From: Chthoniobacterales bacterium
Lineage (GTDB): Bacteria > Verrucomicrobiota > Verrucomicrobiia > Chthoniobacterales > UBA10450
Length of the DNA stretch: 64,000 nucleotides
NCBI GenBank assembly: GCA_013821455.1
Contig: JACDGS010000001.1
Span: 1-64,000 of the forward strand
Direction of reading: 5' to 3'
Of this stretch, positions 8,570 to 17,497 are shown piece by piece. The translations under genes and the position numbers were made by a program. The notes beneath the pieces are model-generated. The model did not search any database. It saw only the letters and a list, made by a program, of their open reading frames with translations, and was not told the DNA's origin. Each line of letters starts with the position of its first letter. Positions within the stretch are counted from its first letter, which is position 1.

Positions 8570-9832
8570 ATGTCCACTCCGCTCCGATCCTTTATCGAGA
8601 TCGCGCCCGAATCTCATTTCCCGCTCGAGAATTTGCCCTTCGGAGTTTTCCGGCCTAACGACGGGCCGGCCCGGATCGGGGTCGCCCTCGGCGAGCTGGT
8701 GCTCGATCTCGCGGTCTTGGAAGAGGCTGGCTTTTTTCGCGGCGCCGGTTTGGGCGAGCGGCCGATTTTTGGCGACGCCGCGCTCAACGCCTTCCTCTCG
8801 TTAGGCCGCCCTGCGTGGCGCAAAGTGCGCGAGATTTTGCAGCACCTACTTGCCGCCGAGACTGCGACGTTGCGCGACGACGACGGGTTGCGGAAGCGCG
8901 CCTTCCATCGGCAAAGCGCCGTGACGATGGAACTGCCGGCGCGCATCGGCGACTACACCGATTTCTATTCCTCGTATCACCACGCCTTCAACGTCGGCAC
9001 GATGTTTCGCGGGCCGGAGAATGCGATCATGCCGAATTGGAAGTGGCTCCCGATCGCGTATCACGGCCGCGCCAGCTCCATCGTGCCGAGCGGGCGCGAG
9101 GTGCGCCGGCCGCGCGGACAGACCAAAGCGCCCGACGCCACCGAGCCGGCTTTTGGCCCGAGCAAAGCGCTCGATTTCGAACTCGAGACTGCCTTTCTCA
9201 TCGGCCCGCCTAACGAACTGGGCGAGCCGATTCCGATCGAGCGCGCGACCGACCACATTTTTGGCCTGGTCCTGATGAACGATTGGAGCGCGCGCGATAT
9301 TCAGACCTGGGAATACCAGCCGCTCGGGCCGTTTCTCGCGAAGAATTTTTGCACCAGCATCTCGCCGTGGGTCGTGACGCTGGACGCGCTTCAGCCTTTT
9401 CGCCGTCCGCTGCCCGCGCAGGAACCGGAGCCGTTTTCCTATCTGCGCGCGCCTAACGACTTCGTGATTGACGTAAAATTAGAGGTGCAATTGCAGACCG
9501 AGCGGATGAGCGCGCCGCAAATCATCAGCCGCAGCAACATGCGCAATCTTTATTGGAGCATGGCGCAGCAACTCGCCCATCACACTGTGGGTGGCTGCAA
9601 TCTTCAGCCCGGCGATCTTCTCGCGAGCGGTACGATCAGCGGCCCGGAGGAAAGCGCGCGCGGGAGCATGTTGGAACTCACCTGGCGCGGCGCAAACCCG
9701 CTGCAACTGCCTAACGGCGAAGCTCGGAAATGGCTGGAGGACGGCGACTGCCTGACGATCAGCGGCTGGGCCGAAGGAAATGGCTATCGCGTCGGCTTCG
9801 GCGAAGTCAGCGGACGGATTATTCCCGCGTGA
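8570..9832 (+). CDS. fahA: Fumarylacetoacetase
   Basis: Cleaves fumarylacetoacetate to fumarate and acetoacetate, the last step of tyrosine/homogentisate catabolism. The 420-residue protein has the N-terminal SH3-like domain and the FAH catalytic domain with YTDFYSSYHHAFNVG (catalytic His and metal Asp), PIAYHGRASS, the metal-binding ExE pair in the DFELETAF segment, and NDWSARDIQ. The frame is open from 8522, but ATG 8570 gives the family's usual N-terminus (MSTPLRSFIEIAPESHFP). It carries four exact copies of the uptake-like motif, in both orientations. Confidence 0.95.
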   Translation: MSTPLRSFIEIAPESHFPLENLPFGVFRPNDGPARIGVALGELVLDLAVLEEAGFFRGAGLGERPIFGDAALNAFLSLGRPAWRKVREILQHLLAAETATLRDDDGLRKRAFHRQSAVTMELPARIGDYTDFYSSYHHAFNVGTMFRGPENAIMPNWKWLPIAYHGRASSIVPSGREVRRPRGQTKAPDATEPAFGPSKALDFELETAFLIGPPNELGEPIPIERATDHIFGLVLMNDWSARDIQTWEYQPLGPFLAKNFCTSISPWVVTLDALQPFRRPLPAQEPEPFSYLRAPNDFVIDVKLEVQLQTERMSAPQIISRSNMRNLYWSMAQQLAHHTVGGCNLQPGDLLASGTISGPEESARGSMLELTWRGANPLQLPNGEARKWLEDGDCLTISGWAEGNGYRVGFGEVSGRIIPA

Positions 9833-9893
9833 CGAGACCGGCATCTTCATAGATGCAATTTTATGAAAAACTGCTCGACGCGGAAATTTTTTC

Positions 9894-10511
9894 TTGCGCG
9901 GCACAGCGAGTGCATTGATAAAGAGCACTTCCGTGCGCCGTCTCTCTCTGCTTCTCACCACCAGCATCTGCGCTCTCATTTGCACGATTGCCCAAGCTGC
10001 GGAGCAGAATAGCGCGGTCACGCGTTTCATCTTCACGGACAAAAACGGGAAGGTGGAATCCGCCCAGGTCATCAGCTCTTTCACAGGGAAGTCGAGTTAT
10101 CCGTTTGCGAATACGCATTCGAAACTCCTCTCCCATCTCGACCCGAAGCTCTTGCGGGCCGCGACGATCGCCGACGAACGCGCTCATGCTCATTCGCGGT
10201 CGTGTTGCTGGCGTTACGTAAAGGAGGCGCTGCTCGCTTCCGGCGCGGTCAGTTCGTATCCGAAGACCGAATATGCGCGGCAGGCGGGTGACGAACTGGT
10301 CAGCTCATTTGGTTTCACGCGTCTGGCCGTCCGCGATCCTTATCAAGCTCCGGTCGGCTCGGTTTTGGTTTACGGTTCGGGTCGCTCCGCCGGTCATGTG
10401 GAAATTCGCACGCCGACTGGTTTCGTGAGCGACTTCCGTGCGACCGCTCCTTCGCGCCGTCCGCTGATCGGCATCTACGCGAAGATGTCTTCCGCGACAC
10501 GCGGTTTCTAA
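9894..10511 (+). CDS. Exported CHAP/NlpC-like cysteine hydrolase candidate
   Basis: A secreted protein with a signal peptide (LSLLLTTSICALICTIAQAA). A Cys-Cys-Trp (SCCWRYVKEALL) about 85 residues after the signal and a later AGHVEIRTPTG segment give the Cys...His arrangement of CHAP or NlpC/P60 peptidoglycan hydrolases, in the usual order and with fitting spacing. The best start is unclear: TTG at 9894, TTG at 9915 or GTG at 9933, the last giving a compact signal peptide. Activity is inferred from motif layout only. Confidence 0.6.
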   Translation: MRGTASALIKSTSVRRLSLLLTTSICALICTIAQAAEQNSAVTRFIFTDKNGKVESAQVISSFTGKSSYPFANTHSKLLSHLDPKLLRAATIADERAHAHSRSCCWRYVKEALLASGAVSSYPKTEYARQAGDELVSSFGFTRLAVRDPYQAPVGSVLVYGSGRSAGHVEIRTPTGFVSDFRATAPSRRPLIGIYAKMSSATRGF

Positions 10512-10996
10512 AAAGGCGCTGGCGCGGCGGTCAGAAACCAGCAGACCATCGCGAGAGCGATGACTACTTTGCCGAGCATCGCGGCGAGGTTGCCTAACAA
10601 TGTTCCCCAGCCGGCACGGCCGGCATCGACGAGGCGCTTGCCGCCGATTAGTTCGCCAGCCACGGCGCCGATGATTGGGCCAAACAATAGGCCCGGAAGG
10701 CTGAAAAATATTCCGACAATTCCCCCGAGAAGTGCTCCGAACATTCCCCAGCGCGTCGCTCCAAAACGGCGCGCCCCGAGCCAGCCGCCGGCGAAATCGA
10801 TCGCGTAGGAAATCAACGTCAACAGCACGAGTCCCGCGATCACCGGCCAACCGACGCTCTCTTTCGCGCCGAGCATAAAGCGATGGATCAGCGCGGCCGA
10901 GAGAATCAGCGTGGTGCCGGGAAATGCCGGGAGAACCGTGCCGATGATGCCCACGGCCATGAGTATCAAAGTCGTCGCCCACCAGAACAGTTGCAT
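10508..10996 (-). CDS. DUF456 family membrane protein
   Basis: A 162-residue protein made almost entirely of hydrophobic helices with glycine-rich turns (GIIGTVLPAFPGTTLIL, DFAGGWLGARRFGATRWG, GPIIGAVAGELIGG). The PAFPG and GARRFGAT motifs are typical of DUF456. Function unknown. It ends 4 bases inside the end of the convergent exported hydrolase gene. A near-copy of the uptake-like motif (GCCTAACAA) occurs at about 10593. Confidence 0.8.
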   Translation of the reverse strand: MQLFWWATTLILMAVGIIGTVLPAFPGTTLILSAALIHRFMLGAKESVGWPVIAGLVLLTLISYAIDFAGGWLGARRFGATRWGMFGALLGGIVGIFFSLPGLLFGPIIGAVAGELIGGKRLVDAGRAGWGTLLGNLAAMLGKVVIALAMVCWFLTAAPAPF

Positions 10997-11038
10997 CGGT
11001 GAGGATTCGTAGCTCAGGGGCGGCGTTGTTGTTCAGTT

Positions 11039-11175
11039 ATCATCCTGAGCGAAGCGCAGCGGAGTTGAAGGATTCTGTGGAGTGTCTGAGAATTGCTGAG
11101 CGGCGCGATTCGCGGCGGCGCTTTACGGCAGTTCCGCGGGATCCCTCGACGTCGTTCCGCTGTGCTCGGGATGAC
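11039..11175. repeat. Dispersed intergenic palindrome (CATCCTGAGCG-type), copy 1
   Basis: Starts with TCATCCTGAGCGAAGCGCAG and a GAAGGATT block and ends with the inverted version (GGGATCCCTCGA ... GCTCGGGATGAC). It lies between the DUF456 gene and rpsT. Seven further copies or half copies occur in this window (14276, 34376, 37554, 52653, 53943, 56279, 59238), always outside genes. The rest of this 272-base gap holds an uptake-like motif at 11192 and no gene. Confidence 0.8.
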
Positions 11176-11268
11176 GGCATATCGAGACGATTCGTTAGGC
11201 AAATGAAGCGGGTGCCTTGACAACCCAACGGGTGTCCGCGAGCATCCCCGTCCCAGAAAACTTCGCTC

Positions 11269-11523
11269 ATGGCCAACACCAAATCTGCTTCCAAACGCGC
11301 CCGGCAGAGTCCGCGCCGCACCCTGCGCAATCGTAGCGTCACGACCAACATTCGTTCGCTGACGAAACGGAACGCGAGTGGCAAAGCCGAAGACACGCGC
11401 GCGTTGATTTCCGCTCTCGATAAAGCGGCCAAACGCGGCATCATTCACAAGAACGTCGCAAACCGGCGCAAGGCGCGCCTGAACAAGGCGACCGCCAAAG
11501 CTGCGGCGCCGGCTTCATCGTAG
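11269..11523 (+). CDS. rpsT: 30S ribosomal protein S20
   Basis: An 84-residue, strongly basic protein starting MANTKSASKRARQS, the standard S20 N-terminus, with the helical KRGIIHKNVANRRKARL motif near the end. S20 binds 16S rRNA early in 30S assembly. It stands alone between unrelated genes, as is common for rpsT. The stop is followed by an uptake-like motif at 11534. Confidence 0.96.
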   Translation: MANTKSASKRARQSPRRTLRNRSVTTNIRSLTKRNASGKAEDTRALISALDKAAKRGIIHKNVANRRKARLNKATAKAAAPASS

Positions 11524-11612
11524 TCGACCTTCGTCGTTAGGCTCGGATGCGAGCACGATTGCGAGTTGAGAAAGAAGCATTGCATCTCGTCGAGAACAGA
11601 TAAGTTTCGCCC

Positions 11613-12200
11613 ATGATTCCCGCGCTTTTTCTCATCATTGTCGCCGTGATTTACCGGATCGCTTCGGCTGTGATCGTGCAGCACGGGGGCGTGGGTTGGC
11701 TCTCGAATTTCGCCCCGCTCGCGGCCATCGCCCTTTGCGGCGCGATTTATTTTCCTCGGAAATATAAGTTCACCGCTCCCTTCGCGGCGCTGCTTGTCTC
11801 CGATCTCGTGCTCGATTTCTATTATGGCGCTTCGCTCGCCGATCCGCTGATCCTTTGCCGCTATGTTGCCTTCGCGCTCGTTGGCCTTCTCGGGCTGGCG
11901 ATCAGTCGGCGCGCTTCTCTCGCGACGATCATTCCGACGTCGCTCGCGGGCTCGACGATTTTCTACGCCATCACCAACTTCTTCTCTTGGCTGACCGATC
12001 CTGGCTACGTGAAAAATTTCGCCGGTCTCGTGCAGGCGCTGACTGTCGGCCTGCCGCAATACGGCGCGCCGACCTGGGTGTTCTTCCGCAACTCCCTCGT
12101 GAGTGATCTTTTCTTCACCATTCTTTTTGTCGCCTGCATGCATTGGAGCGCCGCCCCCGCGCGCCAGGCCGCGCCCGTCGCGCGGCCGCTAACTCACTGA
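11613..12200 (+). CDS. DUF6580-like small membrane protein
   Basis: A 195-residue protein with about five to six hydrophobic helices. The segments SNFAPLAAIALCGAIYFPRK, ALLVSDLVLDFYYG and FYAITNFFSWLTDP match the DUF6580 family, which resembles substrate-binding (S) components of ECF transporters. Substrate unknown. It ends 5 bases before pdhA, but the pairing may be accidental. Confidence 0.75.
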   Translation: MIPALFLIIVAVIYRIASAVIVQHGGVGWLSNFAPLAAIALCGAIYFPRKYKFTAPFAALLVSDLVLDFYYGASLADPLILCRYVAFALVGLLGLAISRRASLATIIPTSLAGSTIFYAITNFFSWLTDPGYVKNFAGLVQALTVGLPQYGAPTWVFFRNSLVSDLFFTILFVACMHWSAAPARQAAPVARPLTH

Positions 12201-12205
12201 GCCGC

Positions 12206-13294
12206 ATGTCGCAGCCCGAGCAACGCGACGAAGTCGAGATGCTCGCGACGATGTTGTTGATCCGCCGCTTCGAAGAGCGCGCGAGTCAGCAGTATCAAGC
12301 GCAGAAGATCGGCGGCTTTTGCCACCTCTACATTGGCCAGGAAGCCGTCGTGACCGGTGCCGTCGCGGCGACGCGGCCCGATGATTATCTCATCACAGCG
12401 TATCGCGATCACGCTCATGCGCTCGCGCGCGGCACCAGCGCCGACGCCTGTATGGCGGAACTTTTCGGCAAAGCCACCGGCTGCTCGAAAGGCCTCGGTG
12501 GCTCTATGCATTATTTCGATAAGGAACATCACATGTACGGCGGCCACGCTATCGTGGGCGCGCACGTGCCGCTCGCGACCGGGATGGCGTTCGCGGCGAA
12601 GTATCGGAAGGAAGATCGCGTCACGCTCTGCTTCTTCGGCGACGGCGCGATCAACCAAGGCGGATTCCACGAAGCGTTGAATCTCGCGGGATTGTTCAAG
12701 CTGCCGGTCATCTTCATTTGCGAAAATAACTTTTTCGCCATGGGCACTTCGGTAAAGCGCTCCACCTCGCTCGAGCAAATCGTCGATCGCGCGCGCGGCT
12801 ACGACATGCCGAGCGGGATCATCGACGGGATGAGTTTTCGCGATGTGCGCGACGGCTTGAGCCACCTCATCGCGTCGATTCGCAAAGAGCCGCACCCGGC
12901 TTTTGTCGAGATGCGCACCTACCGCTATCGCGGCCATTCCATGTCCGACCCGGCGAGTTATCGGACGAAGGAAGAGCTGGAAAAATTCCGGCTCGAGGAT
13001 CCGATCACGCGGCTGCGCGCGCAGCTCACGCGTGAAGGGAAATTGACTAACGAGCAGTTCGATAAAATGGACAAGAAAGCGAAGGACGCCGCCATGAGCA
13101 GCGTGAAGTTCGCCGAGAAAAGTCCCGAGCCGCCGCTCGATGAGCTGTACGGTTACACCTACGCGCCTAACGGTGAGGAGTCGCCAGCCGCCGGGACGCG
13201 CGCGACGAAGCCTTCAGAAAAAGGTCGCGGCAGCTCGACGCGCGAGAAGAAAAGAACCGGCGCGAATATTTCGCCTAACGGAAAGCAAGCGTGA
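12206..13294 (+). CDS. pdhA: Pyruvate dehydrogenase E1 component, alpha subunit
   Basis: Thiamine diphosphate-dependent decarboxylation of pyruvate, first step of the PDH complex. The TPP motif runs from GDG (145-147) to NN (174-175), and the GHSMSDP phosphorylation-loop motif is present. The C-terminus is about 40 residues longer than usual and highly charged (Ser/Thr/Arg/Lys), containing two one-mismatch uptake motifs that encode Pro-Asn-Gly. ATG 12206 is the likely start; an in-frame upstream start at 12143 would overlap the preceding gene. It overlaps pdhB by 4 bases (GTGA), so the two are translationally coupled. Confidence 0.95.
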   Translation: MSQPEQRDEVEMLATMLLIRRFEERASQQYQAQKIGGFCHLYIGQEAVVTGAVAATRPDDYLITAYRDHAHALARGTSADACMAELFGKATGCSKGLGGSMHYFDKEHHMYGGHAIVGAHVPLATGMAFAAKYRKEDRVTLCFFGDGAINQGGFHEALNLAGLFKLPVIFICENNFFAMGTSVKRSTSLEQIVDRARGYDMPSGIIDGMSFRDVRDGLSHLIASIRKEPHPAFVEMRTYRYRGHSMSDPASYRTKEELEKFRLEDPITRLRAQLTREGKLTNEQFDKMDKKAKDAAMSSVKFAEKSPEPPLDELYGYTYAPNGEESPAAGTRATKPSEKGRGSSTREKKRTGANISPNGKQA

Positions 13295-14268
13295 GAGAAA
13301 TCACCTACCGCCAGGCGTTGAACGAAGCGCTCGCCGAGGAAATCGCGCGCGATCCGAATGTTTTCCTCATGGGCGAGGAAGTCGCGGAATACAACGGCGC
13401 CTACAAAGTCAGTCAGGGTTTGCTCGACCGCTTCGGCCCGACGCGGATCATTGACACGCCGATCAGCGAAAACGGTTTTGCCGGTCTCGGCATCGGCGCG
13501 GCCATGGTCGGATTGCGGCCGATTGTCGAGTTCATGACCTTCAGCTTTTCGTTAGTCGCGTTCGACCAGATCGTGAACAATGCACCTAACATGCTCACCA
13601 TGTCCGGTGGCCAGTTCAACGTCCCGATCACTTTCCGCGGTCCAAACGGGCCGGCGCATCAACTCGGCGCGACTCATTCCCACGCCACCGAATGCCTTTA
13701 TGCCAACGTCCCCGGCTTGAAAATCTGCACGCCCGCGACCCCGCGCGACGCGAAGGGCTTGCTCAAAGCCGCCGTGCGCGACAACAACCCGGTCCTCGTC
13801 CTGGAGTGCGAGCTTTTCTACAGCCATAAAGGCATGGTCGAGGACGAAGACGTGGACCTTCTCATCCCGTTAGGCGAAGCCGAGCTGAAGCAGGAAGGCA
13901 GCGACGTCACCATCATCTGCTACGCGCAGACCGTGCCGATAGCGCTGGCTGCGGCCGAGAATTTGGCCAAGGAGAACATCAACGCCGAAGTCATCGACCT
14001 GCGTTCGATCAAGCCGCTCGATTGGCCGGCGGTTTTCAAGTCGGTCGCGAAAACGCATCGCGTCGTGATCGCGGAACAGGACCGTCCCTGGTGCGGCATC
14101 GGATCGGAAATTGCCTACCGCATTCAGCAGGAAATTTTCGACGAGCTCGACGCGCCGATTCAGCGCGTGTCGCAGGAAGACGTGCCGATGCCCTACAACG
14201 AAGCACTCGAGCAGGCTGTTCTCCCGAGCGCGGCAAAAATCGTCGCTGCGGTCAAAAAAATCTGCTAG
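13291..14268 (+). CDS. pdhB: Pyruvate dehydrogenase E1 component, beta subunit
   Basis: The 325-residue beta subunit forms the E1 heterotetramer with PdhA. Family blocks are present: VFLMGEEVAEYNGAYKVSQG, DTPISENGFAGLGIGAAM, FMTFSF, GPNGPAHQLGATHSH and the C-terminal transketolase domain (VIAEQDRPWCGIGSE, EDVPMPYNEALE). The GTG start overlaps the pdhA stop. Nothing is missing relative to the family. Confidence 0.95.
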   Translation: MREITYRQALNEALAEEIARDPNVFLMGEEVAEYNGAYKVSQGLLDRFGPTRIIDTPISENGFAGLGIGAAMVGLRPIVEFMTFSFSLVAFDQIVNNAPNMLTMSGGQFNVPITFRGPNGPAHQLGATHSHATECLYANVPGLKICTPATPRDAKGLLKAAVRDNNPVLVLECELFYSHKGMVEDEDVDLLIPLGEAELKQEGSDVTIICYAQTVPIALAAAENLAKENINAEVIDLRSIKPLDWPAVFKSVAKTHRVVIAEQDRPWCGIGSEIAYRIQQEIFDELDAPIQRVSQEDVPMPYNEALEQAVLPSAAKIVAAVKKIC

Positions 14269-14275
14269 TCACGTT

Positions 14276-14402
14276 GTCATCCCGAGCGGAATGGAGCGAA
14301 GCGCAATGGAGTCGAGGGATCCCACGGAGTTGCCGGGAAGCGACGCTGCGAGGAAACTCTCCGGGATCCTTCGGCTGCGCTCCGCTTCGCTCATGGATGA
14401 CA
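14276..14402. repeat. Dispersed intergenic palindrome, copy 2
   Basis: Lies between pdhB and pdhC and consists of GTCATCCCGAGCGGAATGG ... GTCGAGGGATCCC and an inverted right arm (GGGATCCTTCGG ... TGGATGACAAG). It is followed directly by an uptake-like motif at 14408. The insertion separates genes of one complex without breaking them. It could fold in the mRNA and affect pdhC expression. Confidence 0.8.
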
Positions 14403-14444
14403 AGTTTGCCTAACGAATCTTTTTAACCTCAACCGATCTCTCCC

Positions 14445-15821
14445 ATGCCCGAAATCCAGATGCCGAAACTGAGCGACACCATGACCGAAGGGACGCTCGT
14501 GAGTTGGAAGAAAAAAGTCGGCGACCAGGTAACCGCGGGCGAAGTCCTGGCCGAAATCGAGACCGACAAGGCGACGATGGAATGGGAGGCGACCGACGAC
14601 GGCGTTCTCACGAAAATCTTCGTCGAGGAAGGCGGCAAGGTGAATGTCGGCGACAAGATCGCCTTCATCGGCGGTGAAGCCGGCGACGAGCCCGAGACGA
14701 AAGAGATCGAAGAGGGCGACGAGAACATGGGCGAGGATGAAGAGCCGGCCGCGGCGAAAGGCAAAGAGGAGAAGCCGGCCGCTCCCGCCCAAAAATCGCC
14801 GGACAAGAAACAGGCGGTAAAGTCCAAGCCAGCGCAGCCGCAGGAAGAGGAGCCAGAGTCCGGAGAAGAATCTCCGCGTGATGAAGCGAAGTCCGAGTCG
14901 AAGCCAGACGCGCCGGAAAAATCCGAAACCGCCGGCCGCATCAAAGCCTCGCCGCTTGCGCGCAAGATCGCGGCCGAGAAAAGCATCGATCTTGTCAGCC
15001 TCAAGGGCACCGGCCCCGGCGGGCGCATCGTGGAGAAAGATGTGGCGTCCGCTGTCTCAGCGGATAAACCCGCGCCCGCGAAAGCACCGGCGCCGCACAA
15101 GACCGCCGCGCCCGAGATCAGCGCGGGCGAAACTTCGCGCATCACCCTCACCGGCATGCGCAAAGTCATCGCCGAACGCCTCGCCTCCAGCCTCGGCCCG
15201 GTCCCGCATTTTTACCTCAACATCGAGATCAACGCCGACGCCCTCATGCGCGTCCGCGCCGAATTGAAAACCGCCGGCGAAGAGGACGACAACGCCAAAA
15301 TCACCGTCAACGACTTCATCCTCAAAGGCGCGGTCATGGCGGCCCAGCGCGAGCCGAAAGTCAACGCCGCTTTCGACGGCGACGCCATCATCCAATACGG
15401 CGAGATTAACCTCGCCGTCGCCGTCGCGATCGAGGAAGGCTTGGTCACGCCGGTCATCCGCGGCGCCCAAAACAAATCGTTGCGCGAGATCAGCGCCGCA
15501 GTCAAAGACCTCGCCCACCGTGCGCGCAACAAGCGGATGAAGCCGGAAGAATTCCAAGGCGGCACCCTCACCGTCTCGAACCTCGGCAGCTACGGCATCG
15601 ATTATTTCTCCGCCATCATCAACCCGCCGCAGGCCATCATCCTCTCCGTCGGCGCGATCGTTAGGCAGCCGGTGGTGAACAACGACGACGAAATCGTCCC
15701 CGGCTACCGGATGAAGATCGGAATGAGCTGCGACCACCGCGTAGTGGACGGCGCGATTGGCGCGAATTATTTGAAAGCTCTCCGGCAGCTCCTGGAGAAT
15801 CCGTCGCTGCTTTTGCTTTAA
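14445..15821 (+). CDS. pdhC: Dihydrolipoamide acetyltransferase (PDH E2)
   Basis: Transfers the acetyl group to CoA and forms the core of the PDH complex. One N-terminal lipoyl domain carries the lipoylated Lys in ETDKATMEWEA. An acidic/Pro-Ala-rich linker of about 90 residues follows, then a peripheral subunit-binding domain (KASPLARKIAAEKSIDL) and the catalytic domain with the active-site motif DHRVVDGA near the C-terminus. 458 residues, normal for a one-lipoyl E2. No E3 (lpd) gene lies in this window. Confidence 0.95.
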   Translation: MPEIQMPKLSDTMTEGTLVSWKKKVGDQVTAGEVLAEIETDKATMEWEATDDGVLTKIFVEEGGKVNVGDKIAFIGGEAGDEPETKEIEEGDENMGEDEEPAAAKGKEEKPAAPAQKSPDKKQAVKSKPAQPQEEEPESGEESPRDEAKSESKPDAPEKSETAGRIKASPLARKIAAEKSIDLVSLKGTGPGGRIVEKDVASAVSADKPAPAKAPAPHKTAAPEISAGETSRITLTGMRKVIAERLASSLGPVPHFYLNIEINADALMRVRAELKTAGEEDDNAKITVNDFILKGAVMAAQREPKVNAAFDGDAIIQYGEINLAVAVAIEEGLVTPVIRGAQNKSLREISAAVKDLAHRARNKRMKPEEFQGGTLTVSNLGSYGIDYFSAIINPPQAIILSVGAIVRQPVVNNDDEIVPGYRMKIGMSCDHRVVDGAIGANYLKALRQLLENPSLLLL

Positions 15822-15840
15822 ACGCGCCGGTCGCGTAGGC

Positions 15841-16485
15841 TCAACCGCTCACGTCCCCGGTGGACTTCGCCGCCGCGGCCAGCGTTCCAAACGCTTCGCC
15901 GGGCGAGATCAGACGCGGCCGGAAACTGCTCGGCCGCACATTGCCGAGCCGGATCACCGCCGGTTGATTATCCGCGCAATCGCCGACAAACTCCGCCCGC
16001 GAAACCGCCGGCGCCCGGAGGTTGGGCTGAGTCAGCACCTCCATCACACAGATATCGTAGCGCGATCCATCCTCCCGCCGGAAACGCCCCTCGGGATGCT
16101 CGACCACGCGCAAATCGCACGGGATCTCCACCCCATCCGCCAGCAAACCGCAATGACTCCGCGCCTCCGCCTGTTCCGCCTCGGAGAGTTGCGGCGGGGG
16201 CGGCTTCGCCCGCGCCTGCACCGGCCCCGCGAGCAGGCTTGCCATGGCACCGTCCGCGTTCTCGTGCATCTGCGAGAAAGCGTACGACATTCCACCGAAC
16301 GTCGGGTAGAAGATTCGCGAGTGAACGAACCGCGCGCCGCTTTCCGGGGGCCTTGCGTGGCATTCATTCGGATCGTGTCCCCGGGCCACCGCGTTCGATC
16401 GCGAGGAATCGGTTGCGCTGCGCTGCACCCAGCCTTTGCCTGTTGGTGATGAGCCCTTGCGCAGGCGCAATCGCGCCCTGACCAC
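15841..16485 (-). CDS. Hypothetical protein
   Basis: An open frame of 214 codons whose second half reads like a real soluble protein (CGLLADGVEIPCDLRVVEHPEG, YDICVMEVLTQPNL, NQPAVIRLGNVRP), while the first 60 residues are Arg/Ser rich and probably not translated. ATG 16293 is a plausible true start. No family recognised. Three Cys are spread through the body. It sits at the junction between the PDH operon and the accessory block and may be a remnant. Confidence 0.4.
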   Translation of the reverse strand: MVRARLRLRKGSSPTGKGWVQRSATDSSRSNAVARGHDPNECHARPPESGARFVHSRIFYPTFGGMSYAFSQMHENADGAMASLLAGPVQARAKPPPPQLSEAEQAEARSHCGLLADGVEIPCDLRVVEHPEGRFRREDGSRYDICVMEVLTQPNLRAPAVSRAEFVGDCADNQPAVIRLGNVRPSSFRPRLISPGEAFGTLAAAAKSTGDVSG

Positions 16486-16582
16486 CGATAAGACACTGCA
16501 ACCCGCCTGCGCACCGCCTCTGTTTTCCCGTCACCCGCCATTATTCTGCCGTTAGCAGCCGCTGCGCGCCTGTCATCGATCG

Positions 16583-16680
16583 ATGTCACCCTGCAAGTCG
16601 CCTCTGCCTGAAGGTAAATAGTCTCTGATTGAATGTAATCGGCTCCTGATTCGATGTAAGTGGCGTCTGATCCGAAATGA
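16583..16680 (+). repeat. IS-end-like repeat, left copy
   Basis: Contains a run of degenerate units of about 20 bases (CTGAAGGTAAATAGTCT, CTGATTGAATGTAATCGGCTC, CTGATTCGATGTAAGTGGC, CTGATCCGAAATGATTTGGC) after TGTCACCCTGCAAGTCGCC. A second copy in the same direction lies at 31451-31545 with about 40 identical consecutive bases. Multiple short terminal repeats after a TGT tip are typical of IS21-family ends (family knowledge). No transposase gene remains beside it. Between 16681 and 16860 I see no supported gene. Confidence 0.6.
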
Positions 16681-16860
16681 TTTGGCTTCGATCAGAGGCA
16701 AAAGGAAGATTCTCGAAGCTAATAGCTCCTATGTCACAGATATTTACGGTTCTTCATGCTCCGAAGTCTCACTTGGCACCCATCTGTGCGCGCAGGAATT
16801 AGGCGGGTCGTCGACGAGCCCTATATTCTGCGGATCGCGGTCGCTACCGACCCGTCTGGA

Positions 16861-17030
16861 ATACGCTCGTATTCATCATGCGGGCCGATCCAGAACCGTT
16901 ACAACGTTTCGTCGTGGCCGCGACCGAGAGGCCGCCGCGCGTGATGCGGACTGCCCAGTACATCCCCTTTTTCTCAAAGCTGAACATCTCGGCGTCAGCG
17001 CGGCGTCAGTTTTCCAGGAACTAGGTCGCC
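16861..17030 (-). pseudogene. Decayed RelE-type toxin gene, copy 1
   Basis: This stretch aligns with the intact toxin gene at 21439-21699: both share ATACGCTCGTATTCATCATG, the GCGGACTGCCCA block and the CCCTTTTTCTCAAA block. About 70 bases of the middle and the reading frame are lost here, so no toxin can be made. It sits directly downstream of an open antitoxin-like gene, in the same order as the intact pair. Confidence 0.7.
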
Positions 17031-17243
17031 GAGGACTTCATCGAGGGGTTTTACCGGGCCAGCCTTGATGTCCTCCAGCGCCTCTCGCCAAAGAGATTCG
17101 AGCCGTCCCGTCTTGGCGTCTGCTTCGATCCGCCGATCCCATGCGTCCTCGAAATCAACCTCCGCGAGCTTCTCCAGGACTGCCCCTTTGGCGCTTTCGA
17201 CCAGCTGTTTTACAGCTCCGATGATCTCCGTCACGGCGCTCAT
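16995..17243 (-). CDS. Addiction-module antitoxin-like protein, copy 1 (orphan)
   Basis: An 82-residue acidic protein nearly identical in layout to the antitoxin at 21677-21901: shared TEIIGAVKQL, LEKLAEVDFEDAWDRRIEADAK and KPLDEVLGDL. The family (putative addiction module component, PF09720-like) has a helical acidic N-terminus and a toxin-binding tail. Because its partner toxin at 16861-17030 is degenerate, this copy is an orphan. Its C-terminus is replaced by a short unrelated tail (VPGKLTPR). Confidence 0.65.
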   Translation of the reverse strand: MSAVTEIIGAVKQLVESAKGAVLEKLAEVDFEDAWDRRIEADAKTGRLESLWREALEDIKAGPVKPLDEVLGDLVPGKLTPR

Positions 17244-17497
17244 GACTGGAGAATAGGTTGCCGAGTGATCTTGTCACCAGTGTGCCAAGGGCAGCCAATC
17301 GACTCGGCGCAGCGTTATTGAAAATTATGGGTGTGCGCGGTCGAATTGTCTCGGCCTAGATCTTCCAGAGTTCGAAACTCGCCGTCATTTAGAAGCCTGG
17401 AAGTGGCAAACTGGGACAAATCGATCGCGAACCCTGAAGTTTCGTGCTTGAGCTGTCCAGATGTAAAAAGTACGTTCAACAAAAGGAAATAAACCTT

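Noticed and set aside
15964-16449. 161-codon open frame on the plus strand opposite the hypothetical gene
   Set aside because: Arg/Pro-rich composition typical of a GC-rich antisense frame.
16681-16860. Possible protein fragment (AGIRRVVDEPYILRIAVATDPSG)
   Set aside because: Short, unmatched to any family I know and bounded by scars on both sides; left unannotated.
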